Below, in pieces: positions 50,335 through 58,675 of a stretch of DNA of 63,944 nt; within the stretch, counting starts at the first letter, position 1; the number at the start of each line of letters is the position of its first letter. The stretch comes from an archaeon (GTDB lineage Archaea > Nanobdellota > Nanobdellia > SCGC-AAA011-G17 > GW2011-AR17), in contig JABHZQ010000002.1 of assembly GCA_018656555.1 (NCBI GenBank), positions 1-63,944 on the forward strand, in the 5' to 3' direction. Made by a program: the position numbers and the translations under genes. The notes under the pieces were generated by a model. It saw only the letters and a program-made list of their open reading frames with translations. It was not told where the DNA came from and ran no database searches.

Positions 50335-50613
50335 AACTCCAGTTGCATCTGAAAATATTTCTTTAGGTTCAAAAAACCAAAGAGTATCATCATATAGACT
50401 ATTCCACGACTCAAAATCTTGTCTAAATGCAACATTATTTCTATACTGTTCACTCCTTCTTACATAATTTACATAACAACTAAACACTGGTCGAACATTC
50501 TGTTCAACCCATTTAGTCCTATCTTCTAAATCTTCTGGAACATCCAAAGACATTCCTTTCTTTCCAAGATAAAAAACATTATCAATAAAAGCCATTTCTG
50601 TTACAGCTACCAT
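50308..50613 (-). CDS. Hypothetical soluble protein
   Basis: A 101-residue orphan with several aromatic residues (FSCYVNYVRRSEQYR, FESWNSLYDDTLWFF). No motif recognised. Convergent with the ThiI-like gene (27-base overlap). Lysine-poor like other orphans. Coding assignment rests on length and the plausible ATG at 50613. Confidence 0.5.
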   Translation of the reverse strand: MVAVTEMAFIDNVFYLGKKGMSLDVPEDLEDRTKWVEQNVRPVFSCYVNYVRRSEQYRNNVAFRQDFESWNSLYDDTLWFFEPKEIFSDATGVLARYNLIQ

Positions 50614-50686
50614 AAAGATAAATCTAAGAACACAATTAAAAAAACTTAATAAGAAAAAATTGAAAATCTTTCAATATTTCCCATAA

Positions 50687-51031
50687 CTACTCATTCCAAT
50701 CAATTCTTGTACCTTTTCTTTGTGCATCATCAAAAGAAAATCCTTTAGGATATCGCTTAGATAACTTCTCCACATTCTCCTTCAAAATCTCAGCCAGATC
50801 CCAACCATAATAATTACAGATCATAGCAGCATACCAGATAGTATCACCAAGATTCTCTCTGATTCCTTCAGTCTGATCATTCTTATGAGAAACAGTCTTT
50901 TTAATACAACCAGCAACATCACCTGCTTCACCAGCAATACCTAATCCCCAAGTAAATATCTCATGTTCGGGATGTTCAAACTCTTGTGCTATAGTCTTAC
51001 AAAATTCCTGATAAGCTTTTAAATTTTCCAT
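50687..51031 (-). CDS. MazG-like nucleotide pyrophosphohydrolase
   Basis: A 114-residue all-alpha NTP-PPase domain: ETxGE-type metal motif WGLGIAGEAGDVAGCIKK (~28-45, the ExxxD is E34-D37) and RENLGDTIWYAAMI (~58-71, the second ExxxD). Such enzymes hydrolyse non-canonical or deoxy NTPs to NMP and PPi. Lies 35 bases downstream of the iron-sulfur operon genes and may belong to it; dCTP deaminase in that operon gives a functional link through nucleotide pools. Confidence 0.85.
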   Translation of the reverse strand: MENLKAYQEFCKTIAQEFEHPEHEIFTWGLGIAGEAGDVAGCIKKTVSHKNDQTEGIRENLGDTIWYAAMICNYYGWDLAEILKENVEKLSKRYPKGFSFDDAQRKGTRIDWNE

Positions 51032-51065
51032 AATAAAAATATAAAATAAGAATTAATAAGTATTT

Positions 51066-51437
51066 CTACCTTTTTTTCTCATAATCCTTAATAGCTTCCT
51101 TCAAAGCATCTGCTCCTAATATTGAACAATGATGTTTTATTGGAGGTAAATCACCAAGTTTCTCAACAATATGTTTATCTTTGATCTTCTTAGCTTCCTT
51201 TAAGGTCTTACCTTTTGCCAATTCACATAAAGCATCACTACTTGCAATAGCTGCAACACAACCAAAGGTCTGAAATTTTACATCTTTAATAACCTCATCT
51301 TCTACTCTAATAAAAATATGCATTAGGTCACCACAAGTAGGATTCCCCACTTTACCAATACCATCAGGATTTCTCATTTCACCCATAAATTTAGGCTTCT
51401 TGAATCTTTTAATAACTTCATTTGTATACATGTTCAT
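51066..51437 (-). CDS. iscU: Iron-sulfur scaffold protein IscU/NifU N-terminal type
   Basis: A 123-residue scaffold for Fe-S cluster assembly. Three cluster cysteines: NPTCGD (C35), TFGCVAAIASSD (C60) and HHCSILGADAL (C104). The usual LPPVK motif before the third Cys is LPPIK. Partners NifS in the same operon; 4-base overlap with the dcd stop. No IscA-like carrier is in the window. Confidence 0.94.
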   Translation of the reverse strand: MNMYTNEVIKRFKKPKFMGEMRNPDGIGKVGNPTCGDLMHIFIRVEDEVIKDVKFQTFGCVAAIASSDALCELAKGKTLKEAKKIKDKHIVEKLGDLPPIKHHCSILGADALKEAIKDYEKKR

Positions 51438-51925
51438 TGTTTCTTATACCTCCCATTATATTTTGCTCTCCCTTCATTTCTAACAAAAATTATCTGGGCA
51501 ATCTTCAAACCAGGATAGATCACCAAGGGATTATTTGAATTATTCTTAATCTCAAAAACCTGCCTATTATTCACACCAGGATTAATAAAAAAAGCAGTAA
51601 CATGGACTCCTAAGCCCAACCTAGCAAACCTACTCCTACCAGATAAAAATCCAGATATATCTTCAGGTAAATTAATCTTTTCCTTAGTTCTAGCCAAAAC
51701 AAACTCACCAGGCAAAAGAGTTATCTTTTTCATATTCTTCTCAACACAGTATTTCTTAAAATCAATTCCTTCCTTTACTTTAATCTCACCTGGTTTGAAA
51801 AGCCAAAACTTTGAATCTAAAGTTAAATCATAAGAAGCAACACTTAAATTACCTCTAGAAAAAGGAGTTATCTTTACTCTCTTCTCCTTAATTTCAGTCA
51901 ATATCTCTTTTCTTGTTAAAATCAT
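51434..51925 (-). CDS. dcd: dCTP deaminase
   Basis: A 163-residue trimeric deaminase or bifunctional dCTP deaminase/dUTPase fold. N-terminal strand, RGNLSVASYDLTLDSKFWLF, active site GRSRFARLGLGVHVTAFFIN (~92-111; the SR and Arg/Lys residues of the family), and IYPGLKIAQIIF (~138-149). Makes dUTP (or dUMP) for thymidylate synthesis. Sits between NifS and NifU with 4-base overlaps on both sides, an unusual partner for an Fe-S operon. Confidence 0.92.
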   Translation of the reverse strand: MILTRKEILTEIKEKRVKITPFSRGNLSVASYDLTLDSKFWLFKPGEIKVKEGIDFKKYCVEKNMKKITLLPGEFVLARTKEKINLPEDISGFLSGRSRFARLGLGVHVTAFFINPGVNNRQVFEIKNNSNNPLVIYPGLKIAQIIFVRNEGRAKYNGRYKKQ

Positions 51926-53037
51926 TTTCCTAATGGACTTATCTCCCTTAATTTTTTTACAATAGATTTAACTTGTTTTATTGTATAAATAATTTCCTCT
52001 TCTGTTGTATACTTACTCAAAGTAAATCTAATTGAACCATGTGCATCCTCATGCTTTAAACCTAAAGCCAACAATACATGTGAAGGCTCCAAAGATCTTG
52101 AACTACAAGCAGAACCCGTTGATACTGAAATTCCTTTCATATCCAAATGCATTAACAAACCCTCACCCTCAATAAACTTAAAGGTAATATTTGCATTATT
52201 ACAAATCCTCTCCTTATCTCCATTCAAAAAAGTATCTGGAATCTCTTTTAATATTCCATCAATTAACATATCTCTTAACTTCTTTATCTCTTCAACCGGT
52301 TGTTCTTTTTTAACAGCCAAACTAAAACCATGAATTCCTGGAACATTCTCAGTACCTGCTCTCAAATCTCTTTCCTGATGTCCACCAAATAGCATCCTTT
52401 TTACTTTCTTACCTTTCTTAAAATATAAAGCTCCTACTCCCTTCGGACCATGAATCTTATGAGAGGAAAAAGACATTGAAGTCACATTACTAATATCAAT
52501 AGGAACTTTTGTAAAAGACTGCACAGCATCAACATGAAAGTTTATTTTTCTCTCTTTACAGATCTTTCCAATCTCTTCAATTGGTTGAATAGTACCTATT
52601 TCATTATTTACATGCATTATTGTAACCAAAGAAGTATCATCATTAATCTCTTTCTCAATCTTTTTAGGATCAATAACACCATTCTTCTCAGGTTGAACAA
52701 AACTAATTTTATAGCCTTCTGAAGCCAATTGCTTACACATCTCCTTAACAGAAGGATGTTCAATTGAACTAGTAATTATATGTTTTTTACCAATCAAACT
52801 TGTAATTGCCAAATTATTGGATTCAGTTCCACCAGAAGTAAATATAACTTCCTCAGCTAAAGCACCAATAGAATCAGCAACAACCTTTCTAGCATCATCA
52901 ACAATATCTCTAGATTCCTCACCCATTGAATTAACAGAAGAAGGATTACCATACTTCTTAGTCATAACTACCTTCATCTCTTTAGCAATATCATCATCTA
53001 CTCTTGTAGTTCCACCATTATCTAGATATACTTTCAT
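51922..53037 (-). CDS. iscS: Cysteine desulfurase NifS/IscS
   Basis: A 371-residue PLP enzyme. SGGTESNNLAI (~69-79), HVNNEIGTIQP (~141-151), the PLP lysine in SFSSHKIHGPKGVGALYF (~191-208, K of SHK), and catalytic Cys in VSTGSACSSRSLEPSH (~313-328). Releases sulfur from cysteine for the NifU scaffold next door and probably for the ThiI-like protein. Overlaps the regulator and dcd genes by four bases each. Confidence 0.95.
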   Translation of the reverse strand: MKVYLDNGGTTRVDDDIAKEMKVVMTKKYGNPSSVNSMGEESRDIVDDARKVVADSIGALAEEVIFTSGGTESNNLAITSLIGKKHIITSSIEHPSVKEMCKQLASEGYKISFVQPEKNGVIDPKKIEKEINDDTSLVTIMHVNNEIGTIQPIEEIGKICKERKINFHVDAVQSFTKVPIDISNVTSMSFSSHKIHGPKGVGALYFKKGKKVKRMLFGGHQERDLRAGTENVPGIHGFSLAVKKEQPVEEIKKLRDMLIDGILKEIPDTFLNGDKERICNNANITFKFIEGEGLLMHLDMKGISVSTGSACSSRSLEPSHVLLALGLKHEDAHGSIRFTLSKYTTEEEIIYTIKQVKSIVKKLREISPLGK

Positions 53038-53390
53038 TTTTTACACACACAACAATTCTTTCTACCTTTATCCAGACCCTTATGAATATTACACAAACAA
53101 GTCTTTCTAATATAATTTGTAATCCTAACTATCTCACCACTTACTGTATTCTTAGCCGTAGAAGATTTAATTTTCTTAGCAGAAATTTTAATTTGACTCA
53201 AAACAGGAGTAGAAAAATCAATATCTTTCCCCCTTTTACCAGACAGATACTGTGAAACAGCAGGCTCAGTAAGATTCAACTTCTTTGCAACCTCTTTCTG
53301 ATTTAATCCCATCTCCATAAGATTCTTAGCCAGTTCTCTTCTCAGTGCTGGTATCACATACCAAACCTCAACTTCATGTGGTAGTTCCAT
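53034..53390 (-). CDS. HTH regulator with C-terminal cysteine cluster (probable Fe-S sensor)
   Basis: A 118-residue protein, ATG at 53390. Residues ~15-55 form a XRE-type helix-turn-helix (NLMEMGLNQKEVAKKLNLTE, PAVSQYLSGKRG). The C-terminal end carries five cysteines in KTCLCNIHKGLDKGRKNCCVCKK, suitable for a cluster or metal. It is the first gene of the operon with NifS, Dcd and NifU (ATGA overlap with NifS), so it probably senses Fe-S status and controls the operon. It resembles archaeal COG2522-type regulators; cluster binding is inferred. Confidence 0.8.
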   Translation of the reverse strand: MELPHEVEVWYVIPALRRELAKNLMEMGLNQKEVAKKLNLTEPAVSQYLSGKRGKDIDFSTPVLSQIKISAKKIKSSTAKNTVSGEIVRITNYIRKTCLCNIHKGLDKGRKNCCVCKK

Positions 53391-53424
53391 AGTTAACAAT
53401 AGTTAACTCATTTTATTTATAAAC
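53391..53424 (-). promoter_or_regulatory. Promoter and GTTAAC tandem operator of the iron-sulfur operon
   Basis: Leftward TATA box tttataaata (53414-53423) lies about 27 bases before the regulator ATG. Between it and the ATG are two GTTAAC palindromes (53392-53397 and 53402-53407), ten bases apart on centre, one helical turn. Their position over the expected transcription start is right for repression by the HTH product of the first gene. Confidence 0.6.
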
Positions 53425-53621
53425 TTTATGGTTCTAAAAGAAAGAATTGAAAATCCTCCAATAAACAGCCCCAAACCCATATAAAACCCCAAAATATAGC
53501 CATTATATGCTAACCAAAACCATTATAAATGTCCCAAATTTCCTTTATCAAGAAACAAATCTTAATATAGGCTTTTATATTCTATTTTTAAGTCTTATAT
53601 TCATGATAATAGGTGTTATAT

Positions 53622-54035
53622 ATGAAAACCGAAAGAATAACAGCAAGAATAACAGAGGAAGTGTTAGGATCACCACAAGAACACGTGGACGAAACACTAA
53701 AAGATGTAATCAAAAAACTTAAGGAAGAAAAAGACCTAACAGTCCTTACAGTCCAAGAACATCCAGCTGAAGAAATGGAAAACAAAATGTTCAGTGCTTT
53801 TGCAGATATTGAATTTGAAACAAACTCTATGAAAAGAGTTATGGAAATCTGCTTTGATTTCATGCCTTCTGCAATTGAAATACTAGATCCAGCAGGCGTA
53901 ACAATGGATTCAAATGATTTTACTGAAATGCTGAATGATTTATTAGCAAAACAGCATAAATACTCGTTTGTTCTTAACAAACTAAAAACAGAGAACATCT
54001 ATATGATGAAAAAATTAAATGGAGAAATAAAATGA
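53622..54035 (+). CDS. Hypothetical protein upstream of FKBP
   Basis: A 137-residue protein starting MKTERITARITEEVLGSP. Alpha/beta layout with SAFADIEFETNSMKRVMEICFDFMPSAIEI (in part) and a helical C-terminal end (LNDLLAKQHKYSFVLNKL). Not recognised. The last codons overlap the FKBP start by four bases, so expression is coupled to the chaperone gene. ATG at 53622 preferred over 53613, since the upstream context aggtgttatat gives a Shine-Dalgarno. Confidence 0.65.
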   Translation: MKTERITARITEEVLGSPQEHVDETLKDVIKKLKEEKDLTVLTVQEHPAEEMENKMFSAFADIEFETNSMKRVMEICFDFMPSAIEILDPAGVTMDSNDFTEMLNDLLAKQHKYSFVLNKLKTENIYMMKKLNGEIK

Positions 54036-54454
54036 AAGTTGAAAAAGGAAAGAAAATTAAAATAGACTATACAGGTACATTAGAAGATGGTACTGTTTTT
54101 GATGCTTCTGAAAAACATGGTGCTCCTCTAGAATTTGAAGTTGGTTCAGGCCAAATAATCAAAGGACTAGATGAAGCAGTTATTGGTATGGAAAAAGGCG
54201 AAGAAAAGGAAATTAAAATTCCATGTGACCAAGCCTATGGAAAACCAAATCCAGAATTAGTTCAAAAACTACCAAAAGAAAAATTACCAGCAGATATTAA
54301 AGAAGGTGCATTACTAATCAGTAAGCTACCAAATGGTCAACAAATTCCTGCAAAGATTATGAAAATCGAGGAAAAAGAAGTAACTGTAGACCTAAACCAC
54401 CCATTAGCTGGTAAAGATCTAACTTTTAAAATTAAAATTGTAGAAATTAACTAA
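54032..54454 (+). CDS. FKBP-type peptidyl-prolyl isomerase (SlyD-like)
   Basis: A 140-residue chaperone/isomerase. FKBP core KIDYTGTLEDGTVFDASE (residues ~9-26), VGSGQIIKGLDEAVIGMEKGE (in part, ~37-56), an insert-in-flap chaperone region (YGKPNPELVQKLPKEKLPAD) and the return DLNHPLAGKDLTFKIKI (~117-133). Archaeal short FKBPs of this type assist folding in the cytoplasm. Lacks the His-rich metal tail of bacterial SlyD. Confidence 0.94.
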   Translation: MKVEKGKKIKIDYTGTLEDGTVFDASEKHGAPLEFEVGSGQIIKGLDEAVIGMEKGEEKEIKIPCDQAYGKPNPELVQKLPKEKLPADIKEGALLISKLPNGQQIPAKIMKIEEKEVTVDLNHPLAGKDLTFKIKIVEIN

Positions 54455-54475
54455 TTTTTTTATTTTATTAAATTT
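54455..54475 (+). terminator. Oligo-T terminator after FKBP
   Basis: A T-rich run (attttttta ttttatt) begins right at the FKBP stop and overlaps the end of the convergent gene; T tracts without a hairpin act as archaeal terminators. Confidence 0.5.
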
Positions 54476-55605
54476 TGATACATTGGTCTCATACTTTCTA
54501 GATTCCACATAGTTCTCAAAAAAGCATAAGGTGTATTATCAAATCTAGGATCAGGAGAATTAGCAACAGCTGCAAAAAACTCCTCTTCACTTCTAAACCC
54601 TAATGTTGGTCTAAAACCAAAAACCTTTCCACCCTCTTGATAATTGGGATGAATCATAATAACTCTCTTTCCAAATTCCTTCATATGTCCCATTTCCTGC
54701 ATAACTCCTGTAGATCCAAATCTCTCATCTGGAAAATAAGCAATCATAAAATCACTTCGAGCTGCAAACAAATGAATATCTCTATGTATTGTATGTTCCA
54801 TCTCTATAGGATCAGCAGCTCTTGAATCAGAAAGAGTCATTGGAACAATAACTGCAGAATAATACTGCAATCTATCTCTAAAAGTTGCTATCCTTGCCTC
54901 AACAATAGGTTTTGCATCCTCTCTAGCTTTCCATCCAGCCCTACTCCCATAATGAGGACTAGTTGGATTGTAATTCTCTTCAGGTTTAAGATCAGTTATA
55001 GGAAAACCCAAGTAACCAACAACTGGATTTGGATTAACTAAAAGTTTAGCAAGTGTAGTATCGGAATGTCCCCTAGGAATTACCAATCTTCTAATCGGGG
55101 TATGATCATTATCCTCAAAAGCAGGAGGAATCTTCATTGCAGCATCAATCTCAAAAGCAATCCAATTTAAAATCTGAGTTGGATCTGTAGGATAAGGCTC
55201 ATCTGCATAAATCCCAGCAAGGGTATCCGCATCATCAATCAAAGTAACAACATAATCAAATCCATCTCCATCATCAAAAAGCATTCTCATCTGATCACTA
55301 GTCATTACAACATTAGGAACTCCTGAACCAGAATAAAGAGTCATGGGTGTATCTAAAACAACATTCATATAATTTACATCTCGTAATTGTCTACCTGCAT
55401 TATAAACAGCAGCAGCCCTTAATAGTTCTTGATTATCAAAAGAAACAAAAGGTAATCTTGCAGTTGCATGCCCTAATCTTTTCATCTCATATGAGATTAA
55501 GTCACCTAAGGAAATATTCTCAACACCATCAACCAACCCATGAGTGTGTTCAACCAAACTAGTTTTTCCAACCCTAGGCAAGCCAGTCAATAAAATCTTA
55601 GGCAT
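54460..55605 (-). CDS. P-loop kinase-like and nucleoside deoxyribosyltransferase-like fusion protein
   Basis: A 381-residue soluble protein. N-terminal P-loop KILLTGLPRVGKTSLVEH (Walker A GLPRVGKTS, residues 8-16) in an adenylate-kinase-like context (ISLGDLISYEMKRLGH, VVLDTP). The C-terminal half looks like a nucleoside 2-deoxyribosyltransferase: HLFAARSDFMIAYFPDE, RFGSTGVMQEMGHMKEFGK and RVIMIHP (~275-320), the S-x-G-v-x-x-E-M pattern containing the family's catalytic Glu. Could be a nucleotide-handling enzyme; substrates unknown. The sequence is lysine-poor. Confidence 0.55.
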   Translation of the reverse strand: MPKILLTGLPRVGKTSLVEHTHGLVDGVENISLGDLISYEMKRLGHATARLPFVSFDNQELLRAAAVYNAGRQLRDVNYMNVVLDTPMTLYSGSGVPNVVMTSDQMRMLFDDGDGFDYVVTLIDDADTLAGIYADEPYPTDPTQILNWIAFEIDAAMKIPPAFEDNDHTPIRRLVIPRGHSDTTLAKLLVNPNPVVGYLGFPITDLKPEENYNPTSPHYGSRAGWKAREDAKPIVEARIATFRDRLQYYSAVIVPMTLSDSRAADPIEMEHTIHRDIHLFAARSDFMIAYFPDERFGSTGVMQEMGHMKEFGKRVIMIHPNYQEGGKVFGFRPTLGFRSEEEFFAAVANSPDPRFDNTPYAFLRTMWNLESMRPMYQNLIK

Positions 55606-55645
55606 TAATAAGAAAAATAGAGATTAATTTAAATATATTATGTAA

Positions 55646-57886
55646 TTAGAGTTTCCCTTCTAACTTAGCAATCAACTTCCTAATAGTATTCACAGCATCT
55701 GGATTAGCCGCTATAGAATTAATTCCTTCATTAAATAAAAATTCAGCCATCTCTGGTTTAGAACCTGCTTGTCCACAAATAGAAGTAACAACCTTATATC
55801 TCTTACACACTTTAATAACATAATGAATCTGTCTCAACACAGCAGGATGTAACTCATTAAACAACTTCTGAACCTTTGCACTATTCCTATCAACAGCTAA
55901 AGTAAACTGAGTTAAATCATTTGTTCCAAAAGAAACAAAACTAACTCCTTCCTTACAAATTTCTTCAATGATTTGAACACTTGCAGGAGTCTCAATCATA
56001 ACTCCAAAATCAATATCTTTTATAGGCTCCATACCTGTAGCCTCTTTAAATATTTTCTTAGCCTTATAAATCTGTTCTACACTTGTAACCAAAGGAATCA
56101 TAATCCCAATATTTGTAAACCCTGCATCATGAACTCTTTTTACAGCCTCATACTCCGCCTTCAACAATTCAGGTTGATCTAAACTTCTCCTAATACTTCT
56201 CCATCCCATCATAGGATTGTCCTCTTCAGGTTCATCCTCACCTCCAGGTAAATTCCTAAACTCATCTGTGGGTGCGTCTAAAGTTCTATACCAAACAGGT
56301 TTTCCTTTAAACGCCTTAACAACTTTTTTCATATTCTCAACCAAATGAGAAATAAACTCCTCCCCTCTTCCAGAATTAATCATATAAACAGGATGCTCCT
56401 TATTACCTAAATTAATAAATTCACCTCTCAACAAGCCTACACCATCAGCACCAGTCAAAGCAGCCTTCTCTGCATAATCGGGTAAATCCATAATCACTTT
56501 TACTTTAATATTTGTTTTAATATCCACTCTCTCTTCAGTCTCAACTTCAATGTAAACATCTCCTTCATACACTCTACCTTTGCTAGCATCAACAGTAACA
56601 AACATACCTGGTTTCAATTTATTAGTTGCTACTTCAGTACCAACAACTACTGGCAATCCCATTTCCCTACCCACAATAGCTGCATGACAAGTACTTCCTC
56701 CAGAATCAGTCACAATAGCACTAGCTCTTTCCATAGCAGGAACATAATCTGGAGTAGTCATACGAGCAACCAAAACATCTCCTTTCTTTACTTTACCAAG
56801 ATCATCTAAACCTCTAACAATTTGTACTTTACCTCTTCCAACACCAGGAGAAGCTTGCAAACCAGAAACAAGTAATTTAGCTTCACCTATTTCCATTTGA
56901 TCTTCTTTCTTATCTTCAACTACAACCTCTTTCTTTTTATTCAAAGTTGTAATTGGTCTAGATTGAACAATAAAAACATCCTTCCCTTCAATAGCAAACT
57001 CCATATCTTGAGGTTTATCATAATGTTTCTCAGACTTAACAGCTAACACTGCCAACTGTTTAATCTCATCATCACTCAAAGAAGAAACATTTTGGTATTT
57101 CTCAGGAACATCTTTCTTAATATTCTTACCCTTAAGATCCTTAGTTAAAAACCATTCCTTCCTAACTATCTTCCTACCAAGAATTTCCATAGTATTCTTA
57201 TCAACTGTATAATCATCAGGAGTTATAGACCCACTAACCACAGACTCTCCTAACCCATAAGTACTTTCAATTAAAATTTCATTATTTTTTTCATTAAGAG
57301 GGTTAACTGAAAACATCACTCCAGCTTTTTCAGAATTTACCATTCTCTGAACAACAACAGCAATGTAAACCTGCTCATGAGGAAAATTATTTTTTGTTCT
57401 ATAATAAATCGCTCTTGCAGTATACAAAGAAGCCCAACAAGCCTTAACAGCAGCAAGTATCTGCTTCTCTCCTTTAACATTCAAATAAGTAGCCTGCTGT
57501 CCTGCAAAACTAGCCTCTGGAAGATCCTCTGCAGTAGCACTACTTCTTGCAGCAACAAACTCTCCTTCCTCAGCCAAGATCTCATAATTCTCAACAATAT
57601 CCTCTTCCATCTCCTTACTCATAGGAGTTTCTAAAACAATCTTACCTACATCTTTAGAAGCTTTTTGTAATTCTGCATTATCCTTAACATTGGTCTCTTT
57701 TAAAATCTTAAAAATCTTAGGTGCAATCCCCGTACTTTCAATAAAATTCTTAAAAGCTTCCGAAGTAACAACAAACCCATTAGGTATTGGAAACTCATTA
57801 GAATACATTTCACCTAATGATGCCCCTTTCCCACCTACTAAAGGTACATCTTTATTAGAAATATCCTTAAACCATGCTATATTCAT
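55646..57886 (-). CDS. ppsA: Phosphoenolpyruvate synthase
   Basis: Converts pyruvate, ATP and water to PEP, AMP and Pi for gluconeogenesis. 746 residues in the standard order: N-terminal ATP-grasp domain (LVGGKGASLGEMYS, FVAARSSATAEDLPEASFAGQ), phospho-His domain DSGGSTCHAAIVGREMGLP (~395-413, catalytic His in TCHA), and the C-terminal PEP/pyruvate barrel (GADGVGLLRGEFI, MIPLVTSVEQI, SFGTNDLTQFTLAVDRNS, SICGQAGSKPEM with the active Cys). Slightly short of the ~790 typical for bacteria; the linker at ~325-345 is Lys/Glu-rich. Confidence 0.95.
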   Translation of the reverse strand: MNIAWFKDISNKDVPLVGGKGASLGEMYSNEFPIPNGFVVTSEAFKNFIESTGIAPKIFKILKETNVKDNAELQKASKDVGKIVLETPMSKEMEEDIVENYEILAEEGEFVAARSSATAEDLPEASFAGQQATYLNVKGEKQILAAVKACWASLYTARAIYYRTKNNFPHEQVYIAVVVQRMVNSEKAGVMFSVNPLNEKNNEILIESTYGLGESVVSGSITPDDYTVDKNTMEILGRKIVRKEWFLTKDLKGKNIKKDVPEKYQNVSSLSDDEIKQLAVLAVKSEKHYDKPQDMEFAIEGKDVFIVQSRPITTLNKKKEVVVEDKKEDQMEIGEAKLLVSGLQASPGVGRGKVQIVRGLDDLGKVKKGDVLVARMTTPDYVPAMERASAIVTDSGGSTCHAAIVGREMGLPVVVGTEVATNKLKPGMFVTVDASKGRVYEGDVYIEVETEERVDIKTNIKVKVIMDLPDYAEKAALTGADGVGLLRGEFINLGNKEHPVYMINSGRGEEFISHLVENMKKVVKAFKGKPVWYRTLDAPTDEFRNLPGGEDEPEEDNPMMGWRSIRRSLDQPELLKAEYEAVKRVHDAGFTNIGIMIPLVTSVEQIYKAKKIFKEATGMEPIKDIDFGVMIETPASVQIIEEICKEGVSFVSFGTNDLTQFTLAVDRNSAKVQKLFNELHPAVLRQIHYVIKVCKRYKVVTSICGQAGSKPEMAEFLFNEGINSIAANPDAVNTIRKLIAKLEGKL

Positions 57887-57938
57887 TACACACCTCTCTA
57901 ATCAAATAATCAGATTAGAAAATATATAAACGTTTGGG

Positions 57939-58178
57939 TTAAAGTGATGCAGCATAAGTCATGAAAGCCATTACAACCAACAAACCTAAAATATTAACAA
58001 CCAAAGCTAAAACAGTCAACCAATTTGTTTTCTTCTTCCATTGTACAAAGAAGAACAAAAATCCCAAAAGCCATAATACTAAAGAAATCCATCCACTTAA
58101 CATATAAATCAAAGGAAAGGCCACTATTCCACAAACAATACTCAATAATCCAAAAATATTATTCTTAAGCCATTCCAT
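57939..58178 (-). CDS. Small three-helix membrane protein
   Basis: A 79-residue integral membrane protein with helices FGLLSIVCGIVAFPLIYML, SLVLWLLGFLFFFVQW and WLTVLALVVNILGLLVVMAFM. No function assigned; similar small proteins (DUF4190-type) are common. Lies upstream of ppsA on the same strand, 52 bases away. Confidence 0.6.
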   Translation of the reverse strand: MEWLKNNIFGLLSIVCGIVAFPLIYMLSGWISLVLWLLGFLFFFVQWKKKTNWLTVLALVVNILGLLVVMAFMTYAASL

Positions 58179-58253
58179 ATCTTTATCCTAGATAAAATAG
58201 TATATAAAACTTTTGAAAAAAGATTTTTAAAAGATTAAGCATTATCTACTCTA

Positions 58254-58649
58254 ATGAAAACCAAAATAATAACTGGATTGTTATTGGTAACTCTTTTACT
58301 TCTAACTGGATGTGGTGAAACTACTCTTACTGAAGAAGCAAATAGTGATTATGTTGGAACTTGGATGAGACAAGGAACTTACACAAATGGTGCATTTGTA
58401 AGCTCTGAGTCAGCAACCTTAACTTTTACAGAAGGTAGCTTTGATTCATATAATTCCTACTGTTCCAACTCTGGAAGTATAGAAGTAACTGTAAACACAA
58501 TGGTTTGGGTAGTAGAACAAAGTGACTGCCCTTCAATTATCAGTGTGGGTTCAACAGTAACATCTACATACTCAGTAGAAGGCTCAACACTTACTACAAT
58601 TAACACAGAGTATGGTGCAGAAGTAAAAGAAATATACAACAAAGCTTAA
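58254..58649 (+). CDS. Small lipoprotein with disulfide-prone beta domain
   Basis: A 131-residue lipoprotein. Signal LLLVTLLLLTGCGETT with lipobox LTGC (Cys 20). The mature part resembles a lipocalin-like or META-type beta barrel (YVGTWMRQGTYTNGAF, SSESATLTFTEGSFDSY, SIEVTVNTMVW) with two Cys (YCSN and DCPS). Function unknown. It does not share a strand with its neighbours. Confidence 0.65.
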   Translation: MKTKIITGLLLVTLLLLTGCGETTLTEEANSDYVGTWMRQGTYTNGAFVSSESATLTFTEGSFDSYNSYCSNSGSIEVTVNTMVWVVEQSDCPSIISVGSTVTSTYSVEGSTLTTINTEYGAEVKEIYNKA

Positions 58650-58673
58650 TTTTTTTTATTTTTTTAAAAATAA
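58650..58673. terminator. Bidirectional T/A-rich terminator
   Basis: The stretch attttttttatttttttaaaaa between the convergent lipoprotein and GNAT genes carries T tracts mainly for the rightward transcript. Confidence 0.45.
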
Positions 58674-58675
58674 AT

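Noticed and set aside
53507-53722. Plus-strand 71-codon ORF with one hydrophobic stretch upstream of and overlapping the FKBP-linked gene
   Set aside because: It overlaps the better supported gene at 53622 in another frame, ends in Arg/Asn-rich out-of-frame sequence, and its hydrophobic part arises from an AT-rich promoter region.
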